From DATFQE01 sp963733845 (GTDB taxonomy: Bacteria; Actinomycetota; Thermoleophilia; Gaiellales; Gaiellaceae): DNA of 64,000 nucleotides. The notes beneath the pieces are model-generated. The model was not told where the DNA came from, made no database searches, and saw only the letters and a program-made list of their open reading frames with translations. Both the position numbers and the translations under genes were made by a program. Within the stretch, counting starts at the first letter, position 1. Each line of letters opens with the position of its first letter. The stretch spans positions 1-64,000 of the forward strand of contig CAVTEM010000008.1 in assembly GCA_963733845.1 (NCBI GenBank), in the 5' to 3' direction. Shown here piece after piece: positions 1 through 6,539 of the stretch.

Positions 1-171
1 GGCGGCTTCGAGGTTCAGCAGATACGAGGCAGGCGGCCCGTCGACCGCGACCAGCGCAGCAATGCGCACGAGCATCAGACTCTGCGCGTCGAGGCTGGAC
101 GCCTGGAGCGACTCAGCGGTCATCCTTGCGAGTAGGTCGAGAACCGGAGTCTCGGTGGATTGCTCAGCCAT
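1..171 (-). CDS. CMD-like (carboxymuconolactone decarboxylase-fold) protein, 3'-truncated by window edge
   Basis: The reverse strand encodes the first 57 residues of a protein that runs off the left edge. It begins MAEQSTETPVLDLLARM and starts at an ATG 6-8 nt after AAGGAG. It closely matches the complete protein at 34721-35056: both share the ETPVLDL start and an LMLVRIAAL segment followed by PP(A/V)SYLLNL. The pattern resembles the AhpD/CMD helical fold, but no CxxC catalytic cysteines occur where CMD peroxidases carry them. A redox role is therefore doubtful and the function is unknown. It lies downstream of the DUF7144 gene at 418-840 on the same strand. Confidence 0.75.
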   Translation of the reverse strand, partial: MAEQSTETPVLDLLARMTAESLQASSLDAQSLMLVRIAALVAVDGPPASYLLNLEAA

Positions 172-240
172 GAGGTCTCCTTTCGTCCAAAGCACCTACA
201 GGGTGCTGATCAGCTTCGATCGTGTGCTGGGTCAGCTGCG

Positions 241-260
241 CGCGGGCCCACCTGCCCGCG
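241..260. terminator. GC-rich hairpin
   Basis: CGCGGGC and GCCCGCG arms enclose a 6-nt loop, between the small ORF ending at 273 and the CMD-like start at 171. There is no strong T-tract, so it may be an attenuator or weak terminator. Confidence 0.35.
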
Positions 261-272
261 GGCAGTGAGTGT

Positions 273-398
273 CTAGCTCAGCGGTAGCCATCGCCGCAGT
301 ACGCGCCGGCGGGACGGCAAGCGCGCCGCAGTCCACCGAACCGTTCGCGCGAATCGCAGAACCGCGACTGCGATGAACCCTCTTACCCGAGCCTTCAT
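273..398 (-). CDS. small Arg-rich peptide (41 aa)
   Basis: This is an ATG ORF with a strong Shine-Dalgarno (GGAGGGAG, 5 nt before the ATG), 19 nt downstream of the DUF7144 stop codon. The product is MKARVRGFIAVAVLRF followed by an Arg-rich tail ending RRWLPLS; 11 of 41 residues are Arg. It could be a small membrane-associated cationic protein. I recognise no family. The strong ribosome site and operon-like spacing support expression, but length alone gives little support. Confidence 0.4.
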   Translation of the reverse strand: MKARVRGFIAVAVLRFARTVRWTAARLPSRRRVLRRWLPLS

Positions 399-417
399 GT
401 TGACTCCCTCCCGCCGC

Positions 418-840
418 TCAATTCGTCAGCTCTTCCGCTGACGCAATCGACCGCGTCAGGGCCCAGATCACCCACACGGCCAGCGAGATGATCAGGATCG
501 CCCAGAACGGGTAGATCGGGATGAAGAAGAAGTTCGCGATGGCGCTGAGCACCGCGAGCGTCACCCCGACCACGCGCGCCCAGGTCTTGGCAGTGAAGAG
601 CCCGTAGCCCGCGAAGGCGACGACAACGCCCAGAATCAGGTGGATCCAGCCCCAGGTCGTGGTGTTGATTTCGAAGATGTAGTTCGGTGTCACGGCGTAG
701 AACTCGTCCTCGAAGATGCCGGCCAGCCCGGCGATGGCCTGAAAGCAGCCCACCATGATCAGGATGACGCCGGCGAAGACATAGCCCGCGACGGCGGAGT
801 CACTGAGTTCCGTGGTTCGCGTCGACCCGTAGTCGGTCAT
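418..840 (-). CDS. DUF7144-type four-helix membrane protein
   Basis: A 140-residue protein starting MTDYGSTRT, chosen because AAGGGAGACGAG precedes this ATG; a longer upstream reading lacks such a site. There are four hydrophobic segments (about residues 17-40, 65-85, 88-108, 112-135) with the loop pattern FEDEFY...TWGWIHLILG typical of DUF7144 membrane proteins. The function of the family is unknown. A paralogue lies at 35423-35830, and both copies sit beside a CMD-like gene. The palindrome at 933-946 lies 92 nt upstream, so the gene is probably under that regulator. Confidence 0.85.
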   Translation of the reverse strand: MTDYGSTRTTELSDSAVAGYVFAGVILIMVGCFQAIAGLAGIFEDEFYAVTPNYIFEINTTTWGWIHLILGVVVAFAGYGLFTAKTWARVVGVTLAVLSAIANFFFIPIYPFWAILIISLAVWVIWALTRSIASAEELTN

Positions 841-1150
841 CTCGTCTCCCTTCTTCGTGCGTTGGACAACGTCTTGCCCTGCGCAGCCATTGTCCAACCG
901 GTGTGTGTCTCCGACCTCACCCGCCGATCGCGTTCACCCAGGTGAAAAACCTCCTTCCCTACCCCGCAAATCACGTCCCTAGAACTCGCTGACACCTGAG
1001 ACCCGCGAGGTGGTTGCACCCCTTGCTTCAGGGTGCAGACACCCCGGGCGCATGCACGACCGAAGTTCCGTGCAGGCCTTATTGCCGCGCAGTGCCTCTG
1101 TGAGCGACGCTTGCGCCAGCCTTCTAGAGGCGGAGCAGGGTCGAATCGCT
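841..1150. other. divergent intergenic region with operator
   Basis: It separates the DUF7144 gene from the LuxR regulator and contains the palindrome at 933-946. On the minus arm a GGGTGA box follows after 10 nt; no such box is seen on the plus arm. Confidence 0.6.
933..946. promoter_or_regulatory. palindromic operator TTCACCCAGGTGAA (site 1)
   Basis: A near-perfect inverted repeat of TTCACCC/GGGTGAA halves, one mismatch from the three other copies at 6426, 11203 and 12927. Reading on the minus strand, GGGTGA recurs exactly 10 nt after the palindrome. It lies between the divergent DUF7144 gene and LuxR-regulator gene. Confidence 0.7.
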
Positions 1151-3427
1151 GTGACCACAACCTTGAGAGCGGCCGACCGAGTCGCAGCTACTCCCTCCGA
1201 CGACGGGGACTTCTTCGAGTGGAAGTTCGAGCGGGTTCGCGGCCCGCGCGACGCTCTGGTCCGTGCGCGTTTCACGGACGTGCTGCGTGAGTCGGCGCCG
1301 AGACTCGTGCTGCTGGCTGCGCCGCCGGGGTTCGGGAAGACGACCGTCCTCGCGCAGTGGCGCGAGGTCGATGACCGCGTCTTCGCCTGCCTATCGCTCG
1401 ACTCGGGGGACAACGACCCGGTCACCTTCTGGAGCTACATCGTTCAGGCGATCCACCACGTCGCGCCCGGATGGGGCGCCGCCGCCCTGAGTGCGCTGCC
1501 TGAGCCGCGCGCGGATGCTGTCGAGGCGGTCGTCCTGGCCGTCCTCCGCGACCTGGAAGCAATCGGCGAGAAGCTCGTTCTCGTGCTCGACGACTACCAG
1601 GAGATCACGAATCGCATCTGTCATGACTCGCTCAACTTCTTCCTCGAACGAACGCCGAGCAACGTCACATTGGTGCTCTCGACGCGTTCGGATCCACCGA
1701 TCCCGATCGGGAGGCTGCGCGCCCTCGACGAGTTGATCGAGCTTCGTGCCCTGGACCTCAACTTCACCGAGGCCGAGTCAGCCACCTTCCTCAACGAGAT
1801 CTTGCGCCTGAGCCTGCCGACCGAGACGCTCGGCGCGCTGCACGAGCGCACCGAAGGCTGGCCGGTCGGCGTTCACCTGGCGGCGATGTCGCTCTCTCAA
1901 GCGCCCGATCGCGCCGGCTTCGTCGAACACTTTGGCGGCGCCAGCCGTCACATCGTCGACTACTTGACCGAGGTCGTTCTCGACACGCTCGACGAGGACC
2001 GACGCCAGTTCCTCCTCGAGACGTCGGTCCTCGACGCGATGTGTGGGCCACTCTGCGACGCGGCCACCGGGAGGCAGGGCTCCGCCGACGCCTTGACCGA
2101 GCTCGAGCGCGCCAACCTCTTCCTGTTACCGCTCGACGACCGCCGGGAGTGGTATCGCTACCACGAGTTGTTCGCGGACGTGCTCCGGAACCAGCTGCTC
2201 CAACGCGATCCCGAGCTTGCCCATGCCGTGCACCGGCGGGCGTCCGAATGGCTCGGCTTGGAGGGCTACCAGTACGAAGCCGTGCGTCACGCCGTCGCCG
2301 CCAACGAGCACGAGAGCGCGGCCATGCTGGTACTGGACGACTGGTACCCCTCGCTCGGGCAGGACGACGCCGCGGCGATCCTCCGCCAGCTCGAGGAACT
2401 TCCGAGGTCGAACGTCGAGCGAGATGCGCGGCTCGCCGTCGTCAGGGCCTGGGCGCTGAGCGCGCTCAATCGCGGCGAGGACTCGCTCGCCGCGCTCGAG
2501 TCGGCGGAGTCGGCGCGATTCGAACAGCCGATGCCCTGCGGGCTCCCGTTCGAGGCTGCGACCGCCCTGACCCGCGCCTGCTTCCCCTGGGGCGACTCGG
2601 CTCGCATGCTGGGCGCCGCCGAACGGGTTCTCGAGCTGCTGGGGGACACGTTCTCGGTCGCAAGGCCGATTTCCCTCCTCTCGCTTGGCTGGGCACGGCG
2701 CGTTACGGGCGCGTCGGAGGCGGCCCGCGCACCACTCGAGCAGGCCGCCTTCCTCGCCGCACGTTCGAACCAGTGGCTTGTCGCCGGCATCGCCAAGGCG
2801 CTGCTCGCGCGGATCTCGCTCGCGACGGACGACGTCGACGTCGCTACGTCAGCGGCTCGGCGTGCGCTGAGCACCCTCGAGGTTCACGGCGTCGCCGACA
2901 AGCCCGGCGCAGGTATCGCGCACGTAGCCCTTGGCGCCGCCCTCGCCCGCGGAAACGAGCTCGAGGAGGCAGGGAGGTTGCTCGATCGGGGCGTGGCGAA
3001 CCTTCGGGCCCGTGGACAACCGCTGGACATTGCGGATGCGTTGCTCGTGTCAGCCCCGGTACGCCGGGCCCTGGAGGCACCCGCTCCCGCGCGAGCGATG
3101 CTCGAGGAGGCGAGGACACTCCTCGCCGACTGTCCGGATCCGGGAGTGCTGAGCGCACAGCTTGTGGAAGTCGCGCACACACTGACGCCGGCCCACCGCC
3201 GAATCGCGGGTGGCAGCGACCTGACGGAGCGCGAGCTCGAGGTTCTCCGCTACCTCGCCGAGGGCCTCTCCAAGCGAGAGATCGGTCAGGTGCTGTTCCT
3301 TTCCTTCAACACGATCCACTCACACACGAAGTCGATCTACCAGAAGCTTCGGGTCTCGTCGCGGCAGGATGCGATCGCGCGTGCGCAAGAGCTCGGAGCC
3401 TTGCCAACCGCGCAGAAGCTCCACTAA
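1151..3427 (+). CDS. MalT-like ATP-dependent LuxR-family transcriptional regulator
   Basis: About 758 aa from the GTG at 1151; the frame stays open upstream to a GTG at 1010, but those extra 47 residues look non-conserved, whereas MalT-like proteins begin just before the FEWKFE-type segment seen here. An AAA/STAND NTPase follows, with Walker A PPGFGKTT and a Walker B-like LVLVLDDYQ. Next come winged-helix and TPR-like helical repeats. The C-terminus is a LuxR helix-turn-helix (LTERELEVLRYLAEG...FNTIHSHTKSIYQKL). Such proteins activate transcription after binding ATP and an unknown small inducer. It is adjacent to the operator cluster and may govern it, but that is only suggested by position. 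Confidence 0.88.
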   Translation: MTTTLRAADRVAATPSDDGDFFEWKFERVRGPRDALVRARFTDVLRESAPRLVLLAAPPGFGKTTVLAQWREVDDRVFACLSLDSGDNDPVTFWSYIVQAIHHVAPGWGAAALSALPEPRADAVEAVVLAVLRDLEAIGEKLVLVLDDYQEITNRICHDSLNFFLERTPSNVTLVLSTRSDPPIPIGRLRALDELIELRALDLNFTEAESATFLNEILRLSLPTETLGALHERTEGWPVGVHLAAMSLSQAPDRAGFVEHFGGASRHIVDYLTEVVLDTLDEDRRQFLLETSVLDAMCGPLCDAATGRQGSADALTELERANLFLLPLDDRREWYRYHELFADVLRNQLLQRDPELAHAVHRRASEWLGLEGYQYEAVRHAVAANEHESAAMLVLDDWYPSLGQDDAAAILRQLEELPRSNVERDARLAVVRAWALSALNRGEDSLAALESAESARFEQPMPCGLPFEAATALTRACFPWGDSARMLGAAERVLELLGDTFSVARPISLLSLGWARRVTGASEAARAPLEQAAFLAARSNQWLVAGIAKALLARISLATDDVDVATSAARRALSTLEVHGVADKPGAGIAHVALGAALARGNELEEAGRLLDRGVANLRARGQPLDIADALLVSAPVRRALEAPAPARAMLEEARTLLADCPDPGVLSAQLVEVAHTLTPAHRRIAGGSDLTERELEVLRYLAEGLSKREIGQVLFLSFNTIHSHTKSIYQKLRVSSRQDAIARAQELGALPTAQKLH

Positions 3428-3454
3428 GGGTCGCACTCGCGCTGGCGACAGGCA

Positions 3455-4349
3455 TCACTTTCCTCCTTCGGGGTTCGTGGACGCGCGGACGACGCAGCGG
3501 AAGCCGATGTGGCCGGTGGACGTGTCGATCGCCTCGCTCTGGCGCGCGGCCGGCCGGTAGCGCAGGCAGTAGTTCGGCGCGCAGAGGTGCGAGCCGCCCT
3601 TGATCACCCTGCGCGGAAAGCGCTCGCCGGGAAGCGTCGGCGGCGCGCAGCAGGGGCTCTCCTCGGCCGCTCCGTTGGGCCGGAACCAGTCGCTCGTCCA
3701 CTCCCAGGTGTTGCCGGTCATGTCGTAGAGCCCGTAGCCGTTCGGCGGGAAGCTGCCCACCGGCGCCGTCCCCTCGAAGCCGTCGACCTTGAGGTTCTGC
3801 CAGGGGAACTCGCCCTGCCAGCTGTTCGCCATCGCCTTGCCGTCGGGGAAGTGCTCGTCGCCCCAGGCGAACGCCGCGCCGTCCAGGCCGCCGCGGGCGG
3901 CGTACTCCCACTCGGCCTCGGTCGGCAGCTCCTTGCCCGCCCAGGTCGCGTACGCCTCCGCGTCCTCGTAGGCGACCTGCACGACCGGGTGGTGGTCCTT
4001 GCCGTTGATCGTCGTGCCCGGGCCGCCGGGCTTCTTCCAGTAGGCCCCAGGGACGTACTCCCACCAGTTGCGCACGTCGTTCAGGGGCACGGGCCCGGCG
4101 GACCTGCGGAACACGAGCGAGCCGGGTACGAGCAGATCGGGGTCGGCGTCGGGATAGTCGGCCGGGTCGAGCGGCCGCTCGGCCACGGTGACGTAGCCGG
4201 TCTCGCGCACGAAGCGGCGGAACTCCGCGGCCGTGACCGCGTGCTCGTCGATCCAGAAGCCGTCGACCTCGACCTCGCGGACCGGCCCCTCCTCGGGATA
4301 GAAGTCCTCGGAGCCCATCCGGAAGGTCCCCGCCGGGAATCCGAGCCAT
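3455..4349 (-). CDS. formylglycine-generating enzyme (sulfatase-activating), one frameshift near the N-terminus
   Basis: FGE oxidises the sulfatase CxPxR cysteine to C-alpha-formylglycine. The intact frame 3455-4318 gives 287 aa with FGE-sulfatase family marks: NWWEYVPGA, LPTEAEWEYAARGG, DMTGNTWEWTSDWF and the catalytic pair Cys246/Cys251 in GGSHLCAPNYCLRYRPAARQ. The expected start IPGGTFRMGS is split: MARIPGG is read from the ATG at 4347-4349, and TFRMGS resumes one base later, an apparent extra base in the C run at 4328-4331 (plus strand). The likely client is the sulfatase at 6540-9445, which carries CSPTR. Confidence 0.9.
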
Positions 4350-4436
4350 CCCGTTGCGCTCAGGCATCGTCGCCGAGGCTCGCACGGCGCTCACTGTGTC
4401 ATCCACGCGCCTTCCATCCGGTCAGCCTTTGGCGGT

Positions 4437-5075
4437 CTACGAGGCCCCGCGGCCGGCCGGCCACCAGGCCGGCTTCTTGGCGGTTCCGGTCTGGACTGCG
4501 AGGGCAAGCGAGTCGAAGACCGACCACGCCTTGACGATCTTGTCGTCGTCGAGCGTCAGAAACGCGGAGCCCTGGACCTCGATCGCGTTGCCGCTCGCCG
4601 GCAGATCTGGCCGCGTGCCCGTGTGCGTGCCCGTCAGCACCCACTCGATGGCGATCTTGTCCTTTTCGCGGATCTCCTGCGTGAGCTCCATCCTGATGTC
4701 GGGCACGATCCCACGCCAGTACTCGATGCTCTCCTCCGCCAGCGCCGGGCCGCTCTCTTCGGGACGAAGGTCGGGTGCGAAGCCGTTCACGTAGACCGCG
4801 CAGTCTGGTGCGACGTGCTTCTCTGCCTCGCTGAAGTCGCCCTCATTCCAGGCAGCCACAAGGAACCTCACGGCGGGATGCTTTGCCTCGTGCTCACCCT
4901 GCTTGCCCTGCCTGAAGTGTCTGACCGCCAGGGCGCCGAGCGTCGGAATGATCGCAACGTCGACGCCGACGGGCACGACGAGCTTGGCCAGCAGCCAGCT
5001 GCAGAATGCGGCGAGCGCCAGGAGGCCGATGTCTCGCACGAATCGACCGGCTTCGGCAGTGATCTGTTCGGACAT
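4437..5075 (-). CDS. SnoaL-like/NTF2-fold protein with N-terminal membrane segment
   Basis: 212 aa, ATG preceded by GAGGAGGTCTC. Residues 10-50 form one or two hydrophobic helices (IGLLALAAFCSWLLAKLVVP, then VDVAIIPTLGALAV). From about residue 65 the protein resembles SnoaL/NTF2-like polyketide-cyclase folds (FLVAAWNEGDFSEAEKHVAPDC, ... IEYWRGIVPDIRMELTQEI, ... GTHTGT). Such domains bind small hydrophobic ligands or act as isomerases; the substrate cannot be told. The membrane anchor is unusual for the family. Confidence 0.8.
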   Translation of the reverse strand: MSEQITAEAGRFVRDIGLLALAAFCSWLLAKLVVPVGVDVAIIPTLGALAVRHFRQGKQGEHEAKHPAVRFLVAAWNEGDFSEAEKHVAPDCAVYVNGFAPDLRPEESGPALAEESIEYWRGIVPDIRMELTQEIREKDKIAIEWVLTGTHTGTRPDLPASGNAIEVQGSAFLTLDDDKIVKAWSVFDSLALAVQTGTAKKPAWWPAGRGAS

Positions 5076-5150
5076 GAGACCTCCTCGTAACTGGATGCAT
5101 ACCTCACCGCTCGCCGCGGCCGAGCTTCCTCCTCTCGTCCAGCGTGAGTC

Positions 5151-5183
5151 GAGGGGGCCGGCGGCGTGTCCGCCGGCCCTCTC
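5151..5183 (-). terminator. intrinsic-type hairpin
   Basis: GAGGGGGCCGGCGG and CCGCCGGCCCTC form a stem of about 12 bp around a 5-nt loop. It lies between the DUF6325 operon and the SnoaL-like gene and is positioned to end the operon that begins at 6342. Confidence 0.6.
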
Positions 5184-5265
5184 AACTGGGGTCTAGCGGC
5201 GACGCGAAGCGCCGCCTGGCAGTGCGACGGGTGGTCCGTCGCGCGACTCTGCGAGTCCTGAGCAT
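5182..5265 (-). CDS. tiny Arg-rich ORF (27 aa)
   Basis: ATG with an excellent ribosome site (CGGAGGGAGCAG) 30 nt after the DUF6325 stop codon. The product starts MLRTRRVARRTTRRTARRR; 12 of 27 residues are Arg. The stop codon touches the terminator stem. It could be a leader peptide, a small basic protein or chance. It resembles the Arg-rich ORF at 273-398 in composition and in its place at the end of an operon. Confidence 0.3.
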   Translation of the reverse strand: MLRTRRVARRTTRRTARRRFASPLDPS

Positions 5266-5295
5266 CTGCTCCCTCCGTTCTCTTCGTCGATGACG

Positions 5296-5850
5296 CTACG
5301 CGGTGCTCGCGGCGGGGGTCTTGGGCTCCATCGCGTGGAGCTCCTCGGCCTCCTTCGCCGACACCAGCCCGATCTCGACGAGGTCGAACGGACTGATGAA
5401 GCCGTCGCTGATGCGGAAACCTCCCGCGCGCACGATCGCATCCCGGAGCGGAACCGCCCAGTGATGCTCGAGCAACACGAGCGCGGCGGCCGAGTCGTTG
5501 GGGATGTCCTCGATCACGTCCCAAGCCTCCTCATCCGAGAAGGCGTGCACGCCCTGCTCGGCGGCCGCCTCGGCGCCCGCGCGAGCGCCCGCCTCCATGC
5601 CTTCCTCACCCTCGATGCCGAGGCCGATCAGGGCACCGACCGTGCTGCCGAGTTCGATCGCCTCCTCATCCGTGAGGTTGCTCAGATGCGCCACCTCGAT
5701 CTCCCCGCTTGGGTCCTTGTGGACTGCAAGGGCGTCGATCACTCGTACCGTGTCGCTCTCCCGTAGGCGCTCCAGCTCTGCGGCGATCTCCCCGTGAAAG
5801 TCGGGATGAGAAAAGCCCAACACGATGAGCTGAACAGGTCCGATAGCCAT
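5296..5850 (-). CDS. DUF6325 family protein
   Basis: 184 aa from the ATG at 5850 (GAGAGGAG upstream). It begins MAIGPVQLIVLGFSHPDFHGEI and shows the DUF6325 layout: beta-alpha N-terminus, then RVIDALAVHKD, an acidic middle with a Gly-rich hydrophobic stretch (GALIGLGIEGEEGMEAGARA), then IPNDSAAALVLLEHHWAVPL. The family is common in actinobacteria beside membrane/stress genes; its role is unknown. The start overlaps the stop of the upstream gene (ATGTGATG), implying translational coupling. A shorter paralogue is at 20927-21337. Confidence 0.85.
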   Translation of the reverse strand: MAIGPVQLIVLGFSHPDFHGEIAAELERLRESDTVRVIDALAVHKDPSGEIEVAHLSNLTDEEAIELGSTVGALIGLGIEGEEGMEAGARAGAEAAAEQGVHAFSDEEAWDVIEDIPNDSAAALVLLEHHWAVPLRDAIVRAGGFRISDGFISPFDLVEIGLVSAKEAEELHAMEPKTPAASTA

Positions 5851-6140
5851 CACATCTCCTCTCTGATCGTTTGCTTCCCTGGCCCCATCGGTTCATCCGT
5901 GGGCCGGTCGTCTCCCGGGTTCACGCTGACGATCTCGACTCCGAGCGTGGTCAGCCAGCTCAATGCTCCCTGGAGCTGAGCCTGATCGAGGATGTCCCCG
6001 GTCAGCACCGACTCCTCGCCGACGACTTGGACGGTCATTCCTTCCAGTGGTCCCACGAGCGGCTCGCTCAGCTCGCCGCGAATCACAATCCGGTAGGGGA
6101 CGCTCTCCTGTCCGCTGCGGCCGGGGTAGCGCTTCGACAT
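5850..6140 (-). CDS. small conserved hypothetical protein
   Basis: 96 aa with an ATG start, beginning MSKRYPGRSGQESVPYRIVI. It has a compact alpha/beta look: YRIVIRGELSE, TVQVVGEESVLTGDILDQAQ and LQGALSWLTTLGVEIVSVNP. Similar short proteins are common as hypotheticals in this group of bacteria; I know no assigned function. It is the middle gene of a three-gene operon, 22 nt after the small membrane protein and overlapping the DUF6325 start. Confidence 0.75.
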   Translation of the reverse strand: MSKRYPGRSGQESVPYRIVIRGELSEPLVGPLEGMTVQVVGEESVLTGDILDQAQLQGALSWLTTLGVEIVSVNPGDDRPTDEPMGPGKQTIREEM

Positions 6141-6162
6141 CGTCGGTGCACCGCTTCCCGAC

Positions 6163-6342
6163 CTAGGTCACTCTCGATCGTCCTGCATCAAGCCCGGTCG
6201 CGGCGGATCTCGACCTAGATGCTCGTGAAAGGTCTTCCGCCCTCACCGCCGCCGCGTTGAACCAGTAGAGGATCACGTATGCGACCAGAACCCCCGTCGC
6301 CGCAAGCCACAGGAACACGACCGTTGCCCAGAACGATTCCAT
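6163..6342 (-). CDS. small single-pass membrane protein (59 aa)
   Basis: ATG with AAGGGAGGGCG directly upstream. The product starts MESFWATVVFLWLAATGVLV and has one transmembrane helix at about residues 6-28, followed by a basic Ser/Arg-rich tail. No family recognised. It is first in the operon running to 5296. The palindrome at 6426-6439 is 84 nt upstream, with a GGGTGA box at the conserved 10-nt spacing on this arm. Confidence 0.7.
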   Translation of the reverse strand: MESFWATVVFLWLAATGVLVAYVILYWFNAAAVRAEDLSRASRSRSAATGLDAGRSRVT

Positions 6343-6425
6343 CGCCCTCCCTTCGGTCGGCCGGCAGGTCGTCTCGGGAGGAGGTTCCTGCAGTCTCGTA
6401 GGTCTCGCATCACCCGGAGGTGCCC

Positions 6426-6439
6426 TTCACCCGGGTGAA
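6426..6439. promoter_or_regulatory. palindromic operator TTCACCCGGGTGAA (site 2)
   Basis: A perfect 14-bp palindrome midway between the divergent starts at 6342 (minus) and 6540 (plus). The minus arm has GGGTGA after 10 nt and the plus arm GGGCGA after 9 nt. The placement suggests control of both the DUF6325 operon and the sulfatase gene. Confidence 0.8.
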
Positions 6440-6539
6440 CTCGCAGCCGGGCGATGTTCGGTGACCGCTCCTCTGCGAAGGTCGGGAAGCACGCCACACG
6501 TGCGCCGCGATAGCAGTCGGAATCGAAGGGAGAGCCCTG

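Noticed and set aside
2041..3603. 520-aa plus-strand frame inside the LuxR gene
   Set aside because: An alternative frame of a clear LuxR regulator; Arg/Ala-rich, without motifs.
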